From Candidatus Gastranaerophilales bacterium (lineage in GTDB: Bacteria; Cyanobacteriota; Vampirovibrionia; Gastranaerophilales; Gastranaerophilaceae): 56,364 nucleotides of DNA. The position numbers and the translations under genes were made by a program. Position 1 is the stretch's first letter. Every line of letters begins with the position of its first letter. The stretch lies in the NCBI GenBank assembly GCA_944325075.1, contig CALUYU010000005.1, positions 1 through 56,364 of the forward strand. The letters are read 5' to 3'. Shown piece by piece: positions 42,904-51,950 of this stretch. The notes beneath the pieces were generated by a model. The model made no database searches. It saw only the letters and a program-made list of their open reading frames with translations, and was not told the DNA's origin.

Positions 42904-43033
42904 TGTTGGGCTGAAAGCCCAACCTACATTGCTTTTAAAATTATTTTTATCCGATACAGAAAACTTTAATTTGGAGAAAAATTTGAAGAAAACTAATTTC
43001 GGTGTTTTCCCTTCTCTCCCTTGAGGTTCGTTA

Positions 43034-43046
43034 CCCCCCCCCCCCC
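43034..43046 (-). repeat. G13 tract in the switch cassette of prepilin D
   Basis: ATG 43075 reads MGKSIIASNT plus Gly4 then TAA (43033-43031). One G fewer restores the pilin frame. Confidence 0.85.
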
Positions 43047-43082
43047 GTATTACTTGCTATTATTGACTTTCCCATGTGATTA

Positions 43083-43125
43083 CCTCCTTTTTCTTTTATT
43101 ATATACTATTTCTTATATTTTTCAA
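43083..43125 (-). promoter_or_regulatory. Promoter and SD of prepilin cassette D
   Basis: -35 TTGAAA (43125-43120), 16-bp spacer, -10 TATAAT (43103-43098), SD AGGAGG, ATG 43075. Confidence 0.78.
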
Positions 43126-43248
43126 GTCCTGATTTTAAATTTTAAATCACACGGCACATAGTGCTTTCTTTTTGTACCTGAAGCATACCAGCAGATATTA
43201 TGGCAAAAGCCCCCTGATTCAGTTTTATAATAAAGATTAACCAAATAC

Positions 43249-44304
43249 CTATTTTACTCTTGAAAAAACTTCTACATTAATATCATCAAAAGTATTAGTA
43301 TTAAAATACGCGCAAGAGGCAACCATAGCAGCATTATCCGTACAATACTTCATTGGAGGGGCAAAAACTTTATACCCTTCAGCGGAAAGATCAAACATTT
43401 TCTTCCTGATTTCCGAATTTGCCGCTACACCACCAGCAATAACCACCTGGTCATATCCCGACTTTTCAAGTGCTTTTTTTACCTTTTTAACCAGCGTTGA
43501 AGAAACGCATTCCTGAAAACTAGCACAAATATCCTTTATCGGAAGTTCCTTCCCGTCAAAGGATTTGACAAGCCTTAACACAGCCGTTTTTAGTCCGCTG
43601 AAACTAAAATCGAAATCATCCACTTTTGCCTCAGGAAGTTTAAATGCGAACGGATTTCCTTCCTGAGCCATTTTGTCCAACTTAGGACCGCCCGGGTAAG
43701 GAAGTCCAATAAGTCTTGCAACTTTATCATACGCTTCTCCGACAGCATCATCAATTGTTTCCCCGATAATAGTCTGCTCGGAATAAGATTTTACGTCAAT
43801 TATCTGGGTATGCCCGCCGCTTACCAATAAAGCAATAAAAGGAGGTTTTAACTCTGTATCAATATAATTTGCACACAAATGTGCATTTAAATGGTTCACA
43901 CCAATAAACGGTTTATCATAAACTAAAGCAAGAGTTTTAGCAGCATTCAAACCAACAAGCAGGCAGCCGACAAGCCCGGGACCAACAGTTCCGGCAAAAG
44001 CAGTTATATCTCCCGGAGATATCCCCTCAGCAGAATATGCCAATTTAAAGGCTTCTTCAACAACAATATTAATGGAATCCATATGTTCCCTGGCTGCTAT
44101 TTCAGGAATTACACCGCCAAACTGAGCGTGAGTTTTAATCTGTGAGGCAACAACATTGGCAATAACTTCTCGTCCGTTTTTAACCACAGCACAAGCCGTT
44201 TCGTCACAGCTTGATTCAATTGCCATTATATAATTATCATATCCGCTTTCAGGACCTATTTGAACAAGTTCGTCCGAAAATAATTTCTTTTTTGTCATTT
44301 TCAT
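43249..44304 (-). CDS. tsaD: tRNA N6-threonylcarbamoyladenosine synthase subunit TsaD
   Basis: 351 residues from ATG 44304. Motifs are IMAIESSCDETACAVV, the metal-binding HLNAH, LVSGGHTQII, GEAYDKVARLIGLPYPGG and GVAANSEIRKK. TsaD transfers threonylcarbamoyl to A37 of ANN-decoding tRNAs. The N-terminus is about 25 residues longer than typical before the MAIESS strand. The upstream TATAAT six bases before ATG 44304 supports this start; an internal ATG at MAIESS is the alternative. Confidence 0.93.
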   Translation of the reverse strand: MKMTKKKLFSDELVQIGPESGYDNYIMAIESSCDETACAVVKNGREVIANVVASQIKTHAQFGGVIPEIAAREHMDSINIVVEEAFKLAYSAEGISPGDITAFAGTVGPGLVGCLLVGLNAAKTLALVYDKPFIGVNHLNAHLCANYIDTELKPPFIALLVSGGHTQIIDVKSYSEQTIIGETIDDAVGEAYDKVARLIGLPYPGGPKLDKMAQEGNPFAFKLPEAKVDDFDFSFSGLKTAVLRLVKSFDGKELPIKDICASFQECVSSTLVKKVKKALEKSGYDQVVIAGGVAANSEIRKKMFDLSAEGYKVFAPPMKYCTDNAAMVASCAYFNTNTFDDINVEVFSRVK

Positions 44305-44316
44305 AGTAGAATTATA
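44305..44316 (-). promoter_or_regulatory. Leaderless-type -10 box of tsaD
   Basis: TATAAT (44316-44311) then six bases to ATG 44304, no SD. Confidence 0.55.
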
Positions 44317-44391
44317 ACACAAATATTAAATGACATACTAATCAAATATTAAGCAGACAGAAAATCGAAAATTATAAAAAAGGGATATAAA

Positions 44392-45675
44392 ATGCAATTT
44401 TTGGACAAGACAAAAATCAGAATAGTTTCAGGCCGCGGCGGAAACGGTATGGTTGCGTGGCGCCGTGAAAAATATGTGGATAAAGGAGGCCCTGCCGGGG
44501 GAGACGGAGGCAAAGGCGGGGATGTCTATCTTATTGCTGATGAAAATATGTCTACACTAATGGATTTTAAGTATAAGTCGGTTTTTAAAGCGGAGAATGG
44601 AGAAAACGGCGGTATAAAAAATTGCCACGGACGCGGAGCAAAAGATTTGTATATAAAAGTTCCGGTAGGGACTGTAGTTATTGATGTAAAAACCGGGAAT
44701 ACAATTGCAGACCTGGCAGAAAATGACCAAATGGTTATGGTTGCCAAAGGCGGAAGAGGAGGAAGAGGAAATGCACGATTTGCAACAGCACAAAAAAGAG
44801 CCCCTCAATTTTGCGAACCAGGTGAACCGCCAATTGAGAGAGAACTTATTCTTGAATTAAAGCTAATTGCGGACGTCGGACTTCTGGGAATGCCAAATGC
44901 AGGAAAATCAACATTAATAAGCAGAATTAGTTCTGCCAAACCTAAAATTGCGGATTATCCTTTTACAACCTTAATTCCCAATCTTGGTGTTGTCCGGAAA
45001 CCTTCCGGAGACGGATTTGTTGTTGCTGATATTCCGGGGTTGATTGAAGGGGCAAGCGATGGTGTCGGATTAGGACACGACTTCCTGAGACATGTTGAAA
45101 GATGCCGGTTCCTTGTTCATGTAATTGACACAACTGCTGACAATCCTATTGATAATTACGAAAAAATTAATATTGAACTTAAAATGCATTCCGAAAGGCT
45201 TGCGAAACTTTACCAAATTATCGCACTCAACAAGATTGATGCTATTTCAGAAGAACGTCGTGAAGAATTGTTTAATGAATTTAAAAAAAAGGCAGAGGAT
45301 GTTTTCTTAATATCAGCCGCAACCGGAGAAAATATTGATTCATTAAAATACTTTATGGGACAAAAGGTTGATGAAATTGAAAAACCAAAATCTGAAATAA
45401 TTGTAGAAGAAGATCTTGGGGCAACCGATAACGATGATAGTGCATATGAAATTAGCAAAGTTTCAAAAGATACATTTGTTATTGTAGGCGGGAAAATAGG
45501 CAGGCTTGCCCAAGTAACGGATGAACGAAATCCCGAACAGGTTATTCGGTTTCAAAATATTCTAACCGGCATGGGCGTTTTTGACAAGCTTAAATCAATG
45601 GGAGTTAAAGACGGAGATACAATTATTGTCGGGCACCTTGAATTTGCATATTATTCTGACGAATTTTACGGTTAA
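44392..45675 (+). CDS. obgE: GTPase ObgE/CgtA
   Basis: 427 residues: the glycine-rich Obg fold (about 1-158, with RGGNGMVAWRREKYVDKGGP and GGRGGRGN), a G domain with P-loop GMPNAGKST, the DIPGLIEGAS G3 motif and NKID G4, and a C-terminal OCT domain. It is an essential ribosome-assembly and stress-linked GTPase. SD AAAGGG precedes ATG. Nearby rel is a functional relative in alarmone control but is not linked by operon. Confidence 0.96.
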   Translation: MQFLDKTKIRIVSGRGGNGMVAWRREKYVDKGGPAGGDGGKGGDVYLIADENMSTLMDFKYKSVFKAENGENGGIKNCHGRGAKDLYIKVPVGTVVIDVKTGNTIADLAENDQMVMVAKGGRGGRGNARFATAQKRAPQFCEPGEPPIERELILELKLIADVGLLGMPNAGKSTLISRISSAKPKIADYPFTTLIPNLGVVRKPSGDGFVVADIPGLIEGASDGVGLGHDFLRHVERCRFLVHVIDTTADNPIDNYEKINIELKMHSERLAKLYQIIALNKIDAISEERREELFNEFKKKAEDVFLISAATGENIDSLKYFMGQKVDEIEKPKSEIIVEEDLGATDNDDSAYEISKVSKDTFVIVGGKIGRLAQVTDERNPEQVIRFQNILTGMGVFDKLKSMGVKDGDTIIVGHLEFAYYSDEFYG

Positions 45676-45706
45676 CACTATAAAAATTAAGATAAAGGAT
45701 GTTTAT

Positions 45707-46123
45707 ATGGGTATAATTAATGAAAAATTTGTTATACATACAAAAGGCAATACAGATATAATTGATATAACAAGACAGGTTCAAAACGCGGTATACAAAC
45801 ATTCACTACAAAGTGCTGTAGTACATGTTTACGCGGCAGGAAGCACTGTCGGTATTACAAATATTGAATTTGAACCGGGCCTGCTTGTAGATCTTCCGGA
45901 GGCATTGGAAAAAATCGCTCCCTCAGAATCGCTTTATCATCACGACGAAACCTGGCATGACGGAAACGGGTATGCACATGTAAGAGCCTCTATTGTGGGG
46001 AATAATACAATGGTACCGCTTGTTGACGGGGCATTACAGCTTGGACAGTGGCAGCAGATCGTATTAATTGATTTTGACAATAAAGCCAGAACCAGAAATA
46101 TTTGGGTTCAGATTGTAACTTAA
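45707..46123 (+). CDS. YjbQ family protein (secondary thiamine-phosphate synthase type)
   Basis: 138 residues from ATG 45707 with AAAGGA upstream; a longer in-frame extension overlaps obgE and is not supported. Typical YjbQ motifs are VHVYAAGSTVGITNIEFEPG, YHHDETWHDGNGYAHVRAS, LGQWQQIVLIDFD and RTRNIWVQIV. Some members have weak thiamine-phosphate synthase activity; the physiological role is not settled. Confidence 0.9.
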   Translation: MGIINEKFVIHTKGNTDIIDITRQVQNAVYKHSLQSAVVHVYAAGSTVGITNIEFEPGLLVDLPEALEKIAPSESLYHHDETWHDGNGYAHVRASIVGNNTMVPLVDGALQLGQWQQIVLIDFDNKARTRNIWVQIVT

Positions 46124-46186
46124 AATACCCGATCCGGCAGAAGATGTATAAAATTTTTGTGATAGTATTTTTGTGAAGAGGGATAT

Positions 46187-47323
46187 ATGAAAAAATTTAT
46201 TATATTATGCTTACTTATATTTGGTTTAATTTTTCCATGCAGAGCAGAATTAACCCATGATCTGGAACTACCGTCTGAGACCGGTATTGTAGAATCCGTT
46301 CAGTATGAAGACGCTCCAAGCCTTCAACAAGGTGATAATAATGTAAAACAAATTGCGGCCGTAAAAGTTACAAGCGGAAAGTTTAAAGGAACTGAAAGGA
46401 ATATAGATAATATGCTTACCGGAAACCCGGCGTATGATATTCCTTTAAAAAAGGGAGATAAGGTAATTCTTCACGTCGAAAGCAATTCCGGAGAAATAAT
46501 TTCTGCTGACGATGTAGACTTCTTTATAGCAGATATAAAACGGGATAATACATTGATCTGGACTGCTACTGTATTTTTTGCCTGCCTAATACTTGTTGGG
46601 AAGAAAAAAGGTGTATTCAGCCTTATTTCAATACTTGCAACAGTGGGATTAATTTTCTTTCTGCTTGTACCGCTGATTCTGCATGGATTTTGTCCGATTG
46701 CCTCAACTGTTGTAGTTTGTGTTTTATCATCAATAATTACGATATATTTGGTAGGAGGGTTTAATGCAAAAAGTTCTTCCGCAATTTTGGGGACTGTAAT
46801 AAGCCTTGTTATTGCCGGAATACTTTCAATGATTGTAATCTTTTTGGCAAGATTAACCGGTTTTGCCGGAGAAGAAAATATGTTTTTGTATTCGGCGCAT
46901 TCTAATCTTAATTTCAAAGGTATTCTGGCGTCCTCAATGATTATAGCGGCACTTGGCGCATTAATGGATACTGCTGTTTCTATAGCCAGCACTATTAATG
47001 AAATATATGAAACAAACAAAAAACTATCTATTCGTCAGCTTTTCACCTCAGGAATGAATGTCGGAAGAGATATTATCGGTACTATGTCTAATACCCTAAT
47101 CCTTGTTTATTTGGGAAGTTCTTTGCCACTGGTCTTGCTGTCAAATAATATAGATCTGCAAAAGTTTTTTAACTTAAATCAGGTTGCAACAGAAATTTCC
47201 TCAGCACTTGTCGGAAGCATTGCTATTCTTGCCTGCGTTCCGGTGACCGCAATAATTGCCGCTTATATGATAAAAAATCAAAAAGATAAGCTGGAATTTG
47301 ATTTTGATTATCAGGAAAAATAA
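46187..47323 (+). CDS. YibE/F family membrane protein
   Basis: 378 residues. It has a signal-like N-terminal helix, a periplasmic beta-rich region (about 22-115, with KVTSGKFKGTERNIDN and KKGDKVILHVES), then about seven transmembrane helices including ASSMIIAALGALMDTAVSIAS. The family is a presumed transporter or permease of unknown substrate. SD GAGGG is upstream. Confidence 0.88.
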   Translation: MKKFIILCLLIFGLIFPCRAELTHDLELPSETGIVESVQYEDAPSLQQGDNNVKQIAAVKVTSGKFKGTERNIDNMLTGNPAYDIPLKKGDKVILHVESNSGEIISADDVDFFIADIKRDNTLIWTATVFFACLILVGKKKGVFSLISILATVGLIFFLLVPLILHGFCPIASTVVVCVLSSIITIYLVGGFNAKSSSAILGTVISLVIAGILSMIVIFLARLTGFAGEENMFLYSAHSNLNFKGILASSMIIAALGALMDTAVSIASTINEIYETNKKLSIRQLFTSGMNVGRDIIGTMSNTLILVYLGSSLPLVLLSNNIDLQKFFNLNQVATEISSALVGSIAILACVPVTAIIAAYMIKNQKDKLEFDFDYQEK

Positions 47324-47411
47324 TGTTAAAAATTTATAATATACTTAAGTAAAAATAGCAAATTTTTATTTTTATAATTTTTATACCATTGTACTTAAAA
47401 AGGAAATATAA

Positions 47412-50261
47412 ATGAAAATTTCCCCGATAACATTCATCTCAAATAATATAAAGCCAAATTATAAACCCGAAAAGCCCCACAAAGAGGACCAATCGACTGA
47501 GACTACTTATCCAACCGTAAACTTTTTAGGATATAATATAGCGTTTTACGGCCGGGTTGATAAAGGCCTTGAGAGATTTTATGATGCAAATAAAGATAGA
47601 ATGCCCCAAACAGTAAAAGAATACATTGAAAATCTTGACGACAAGACTAAAACATCACCTATTGAGGCTCACACAAGAGCATTTGAACTTCTGGAAATCT
47701 CTAACACAATAGAAGATATAAAATCAGCTTACCCTAACGAACCGCTATTTGAAAATCTGATTAATCCAAAAGATTCTAAAGCTCCGCGTGGAATTTTAAA
47801 CTCCGTAAAAGAAAATGAAGAACTTCTTGCGTTGAGTAATCAAGGCATTTTAAAAGATAAAAGTAATCTTACTGTTTATCTGGTAAAAAAAATATTTTTG
47901 GAAAATAAAACTTTAGATGAAATAAATCAAGATTTAGAAAAAGATCTTGATGAAGACTTTAAGGCAGATTTTCGATTTAAAAATACCAAGTCACAATACA
48001 TTTACACAAGTACCTTAAATTCGCTCGGAATAAAGGCTCCCGAAGCAGAATATCGCGCCTCACTGCGTTATACCAAAGACGGTTACGCCGATGCAGTAGG
48101 AGAAAAAATTTCGCAAAGCCAGCGTGCATTTTGGGATTCAATGGCCCCTGAAGAAAGAACCGCACGAAATAAAAAATCAGTAGAAAAATTCGAAAAATGG
48201 TGGTATTCGCATACAAAAAATGAAATGCTTGACATGATTGCGGATCAAACAACCGCACTCGAAATGCTAAAAGAATTCAAAAAATCTCAATCCTCAAAAT
48301 CAACAAAAACTCATAATGAAAGTTCAAAACCAAGGACAGCAAACCCTCAAAAAACAGGATCAGAGAAATTAAGCCGGGATGAACTATTCATAAGATGGGC
48401 AACCAATAATCTTAAATTATATTTGGAAAATCTTTCTGAGGCAGAAAAAGATACTCTTCATATAAAAAGAATGCAGCGGCTTGCAGCTCGTTGGTCGCAA
48501 ATGAGTCCGGATGAAAAAACAGATTATATCTCTAAAATGAAATCCGGCTCTGAACCTCTCAGATATACAATGATAGATGCATGGAATCATAGTATCGACT
48601 TAATTAAGGATCTTTCTATGCACTTAAAACAAAATCAAATTTATAAACCTTCTGACCTTTTATACTCAACACAAGAATTTAGCGAATTTCAATCAAGAGT
48701 TATGAAGGAATTTTGGGAAAAATATCCTGAATATTCTTCCCAACTTGGAGAAAACATTGTTAAATCCCAGACAAAAGTACAGCAAGCAATATCTAACGGT
48801 ACATTTGAAGAACTAAAAAAACAAATTATGCGGGACAAAAATCAGCGATTAAAAGAATTAGATAAATTCAAGCAATCTGCTCACATAGCCTCCGGCTATA
48901 CTATTGAGCCAACCCCCGCCTACATCAGAGAGTTCAAGGATGTATACTGCAAAACTCTTGGCGGGCAGCTTAAGAATCTGCCTAAAGAATATATTAATGA
49001 CTATTTTAATGTAATTGAAAAAGGTTTTAGGAAAGAACAAATTGAAGCCTGGACGAGGAATCTTAAAGGAGAACCTCTTTCAGATAATGATTATGAAATT
49101 CTAAAAGAAATAAGTACAACAGAACCGGCAAATGGAGCCAGAATTAACCGGGCACTGGAAGGAGCACTTGCTGATACTCTTTACAAATGTACCGGCAACC
49201 CTGAAGTATATAAGCTTTCTCACTCTGATATGAAAGTTTCTTTAAACCAAATTTCTAGAGGAGAGGATCATATTGACATTATCTCACATAAGCTTAATAA
49301 GCATTTTTCATTTCCAATCAAAGAACGAAAAATTGACTCAAACCGTATTGCAATGCTTTATCATCAGTATAAAGAACCATTAAGTGATAATGAATTAAGT
49401 GATATTGCCTCTGAATACTTTGTCCCTGCATTTGATCATTATGAAGAATTAAAAGATTATTTATCAACATATGGAAGATCAATAAATATAATATTTTCGG
49501 ACAAATCTAAATATCCAAAAGCCATAAAACAGGCTATGTTTGATAGATTTATAGATAATATGCCAAAGGAATTAGAAGATTATCCATGCTTTCTTCTTGT
49601 AGGGGGAACCTCAGACCCATTTGGACGGGAAGAAAATATCAATAAACTAAAATTTTTATTAGCTAAGAGATTTAATTTTGTACCGTCTGTTTATATGGAT
49701 AATTATGCAAGGGAACTTGCAATATATCTGCGTTTCGATTATACACAATCAATGTATGACAAGTTTCTTGAGGCTTGTAACAAACGAGCAAAAGAAACAT
49801 CAAATGCCAAGTTAGCAATACTTCCAAAAGATACACTAAGAACATCCGATTCTCTAAGAACACTTGCAATGGAAGAGGCTCTTGCTGATGTATTGTATGA
49901 GGCAACCGGCTGTATTGATGTATATAAACTTCAGTTTGAAGAACTTTGTGATAACATTGAATTATTTAATAGTGTAAAAAAATTCCCGTCCCAAATAAGA
50001 TACTATACTTCCATATCCGGTGATAAAATGGAAATTTCTGCAAAGAAAAAGCCAAATACTATCGGGCTAAAACAAAAATATCTTGACTATATTAATGAAA
50101 TCGTTGATTGGGTAAATACAGATGTTAAAAATGGAAATCAATCATTTGAGGATCTTCTATTCATATTAAACCCGGATGAAGATATGCCGCAAAAAGATGA
50201 GGCTGTCAGCCAAAGGATAAAATTATACAATCTACACCTGATACCAGATTCAAAATCCTAA
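47412..50261 (+). CDS. 949-residue protein of unknown function with internal repeats
   Basis: A largely helical, Lys/Glu-rich protein without signal peptide or membrane helix. The N-terminus MKISPITFISNN is followed by a disordered-looking stretch. Two internal repeat types are visible. First, a short Trp-rich motif: FWDSMAPEERTARNKK (about 238) and RWSQMSPDEKTDYISK (about 363), plus a weaker FWEKYPEYSS. Second, EGALADTLYKCTGNPEVYKL (about 580) and EEALADVLYEATGCIDVYKL (about 820). I do not recognise a family. The soluble, repeat-built architecture could suit a scaffold or effector, but that is speculation. SD AAGGA precedes ATG. Confidence 0.65.
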   Translation: MKISPITFISNNIKPNYKPEKPHKEDQSTETTYPTVNFLGYNIAFYGRVDKGLERFYDANKDRMPQTVKEYIENLDDKTKTSPIEAHTRAFELLEISNTIEDIKSAYPNEPLFENLINPKDSKAPRGILNSVKENEELLALSNQGILKDKSNLTVYLVKKIFLENKTLDEINQDLEKDLDEDFKADFRFKNTKSQYIYTSTLNSLGIKAPEAEYRASLRYTKDGYADAVGEKISQSQRAFWDSMAPEERTARNKKSVEKFEKWWYSHTKNEMLDMIADQTTALEMLKEFKKSQSSKSTKTHNESSKPRTANPQKTGSEKLSRDELFIRWATNNLKLYLENLSEAEKDTLHIKRMQRLAARWSQMSPDEKTDYISKMKSGSEPLRYTMIDAWNHSIDLIKDLSMHLKQNQIYKPSDLLYSTQEFSEFQSRVMKEFWEKYPEYSSQLGENIVKSQTKVQQAISNGTFEELKKQIMRDKNQRLKELDKFKQSAHIASGYTIEPTPAYIREFKDVYCKTLGGQLKNLPKEYINDYFNVIEKGFRKEQIEAWTRNLKGEPLSDNDYEILKEISTTEPANGARINRALEGALADTLYKCTGNPEVYKLSHSDMKVSLNQISRGEDHIDIISHKLNKHFSFPIKERKIDSNRIAMLYHQYKEPLSDNELSDIASEYFVPAFDHYEELKDYLSTYGRSINIIFSDKSKYPKAIKQAMFDRFIDNMPKELEDYPCFLLVGGTSDPFGREENINKLKFLLAKRFNFVPSVYMDNYARELAIYLRFDYTQSMYDKFLEACNKRAKETSNAKLAILPKDTLRTSDSLRTLAMEEALADVLYEATGCIDVYKLQFEELCDNIELFNSVKKFPSQIRYYTSISGDKMEISAKKKPNTIGLKQKYLDYINEIVDWVNTDVKNGNQSFEDLLFILNPDEDMPQKDEAVSQRIKLYNLHLIPDSKS

Positions 50262-50393
50262 ATTAAGTTTCGGTTAAACAGCTTTAATATAGATCATTCA
50301 ATTAATTGTAATGAATATCAATGCAGCAGAATTTCATTGCATATTAAATTCCGGGCAAAATTTTAAATAAAATAAGCCAGGCAGGAAAGATAA

Positions 50394-51950
50394 TTATACT
50401 TTCGAACGAATTTTTCTTGGCTGTTTCTTTGTTTTTATTTGCTCTTCCAACCTTTTTTGGGCATAACCATAAATTGCGTAAATCATAAAACCTATTAATA
50501 ACCACAAAGGGAAATAGGTTGAAGATGTCCGCAAAGATTTCATTGAATAAACCATTAATCCGCCGCAGGTAACTATTCCTAAAATAGGAAATATTGGACA
50601 AAACGGAACTTTAAAAGGTCTTTCCCTGTTTGGATCTGTTTTTCTTAAAATTAAAACAGCTATACAGATAATTATAAATGAAGTAAATGTTCCAAAGTTA
50701 CATAATTCAGCAGAAATATTTAAATCCATAAATAAAGAACAGACAATAACAACAATTCCAGATATCCATGTTAAAACATGAGGAGTTCTGTATTTTTTAT
50801 GGATTAATCTCAAAGACTTAGGTAAAAATCTATCCCTGCTCATTGCATACAAAATTCTTGTAGTACCAAGCTGGTATATTAAAAGAACAGATGTTAAAGC
50901 GCATAAAGCTCCAATAGAAATTAAGCCCGCAAACCAATCCATTCCGATAACCCTCATAGCATGCGCAATCGGTGCCTGAATATCAATTTGGTTTAAAGGA
51001 ACAGTCCCGGTTAACACAAGAGCAACACAAACATACAACACCGTGCACAATACAAGCGTACCGAGAATTGCTATAGGCAAATCTCTTTGAGGATTTTCCG
51101 TTTCTTCTGCAGTAGTTGATATCGCATCAAATCCTATGTATGCAAAGAAAATTAAAAACGCCCCCATAAATATTCCCTCAAATCCATTTGGAGCAAAAGG
51201 CGTCCAATTTTCAGGCTTTACATAAAAAGCGCCAACACATATAAATGAAAGTATCATAAACATATTAACGCCAACCATAACACTAGCAACTCTTGTAGAT
51301 TCTTTCACGCCCTTAATAAGAAGCATTGTAAGTACAAGAACAATCAAAATTGCAGGTAAATTAACAGCAAACGGGATATGCCCGAATATAAAAGGCATTT
51401 TATCATGTACATCAAAACCGTATTTGTCACAATATGAATACATATATCTGTAGTCATTTCTCAACCACATAGGAAAATTCACAACAAATGACGGAAGTAT
51501 ATGCTTAAACCCTTTCAGGAACTGGGTTAAATATCCGGTCCAAGCGCTTGCGACAGTAATATTACCGATAGCATACTCAAGCATCAATATCCACCCGACC
51601 ATCCAGGCCATAAATTCACCCATAGTTGCATAAGTATAAGTATAAGCACTTCCAGCAACCGGTATCATTGCAGCTATTTCCGAATAACAGAGTGCAGAAA
51701 AAACACAAGCTACTGCCGCTAATACCATTGAAATTATTACTGCCGGGCCGGCTCCAACACCTTCCGGACCGCCTTGAATTGCAGTCCCTATGATTGTGAA
51801 AATCCCGGTACCAACAACTGCCCCTATACCGATTACGATAAGGTCAAACACATTTAACGTCTTTTTTAATTCTGTTTTTTTGCTGGTTGCAATAAGTTCA
51901 TCGGGGCTTTTTTTGGTTAAAGCATTTTTTATTACAGCTTTTATGTCCAT
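50394..51950 (-). CDS. APC family amino acid permease (second of a tandem pair)
   Basis: 518 residues, about 12-14 transmembrane helices. The start of the transport domain, GIGAVVGTGIFTIIGTAIQGG, carries the glycine-rich substrate-site motif of APC transporters in the cationic/YfnA-like branch. FFAYIGFDAISTTAEETENPQRDLP is another hallmark. Its ATG overlaps the stop of the upstream permease (TAATG), so the two are co-translated. Substrate unknown. Confidence 0.9.
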   Translation of the reverse strand: MDIKAVIKNALTKKSPDELIATSKKTELKKTLNVFDLIVIGIGAVVGTGIFTIIGTAIQGGPEGVGAGPAVIISMVLAAVACVFSALCYSEIAAMIPVAGSAYTYTYATMGEFMAWMVGWILMLEYAIGNITVASAWTGYLTQFLKGFKHILPSFVVNFPMWLRNDYRYMYSYCDKYGFDVHDKMPFIFGHIPFAVNLPAILIVLVLTMLLIKGVKESTRVASVMVGVNMFMILSFICVGAFYVKPENWTPFAPNGFEGIFMGAFLIFFAYIGFDAISTTAEETENPQRDLPIAILGTLVLCTVLYVCVALVLTGTVPLNQIDIQAPIAHAMRVIGMDWFAGLISIGALCALTSVLLIYQLGTTRILYAMSRDRFLPKSLRLIHKKYRTPHVLTWISGIVVIVCSLFMDLNISAELCNFGTFTSFIIICIAVLILRKTDPNRERPFKVPFCPIFPILGIVTCGGLMVYSMKSLRTSSTYFPLWLLIGFMIYAIYGYAQKRLEEQIKTKKQPRKIRSKV

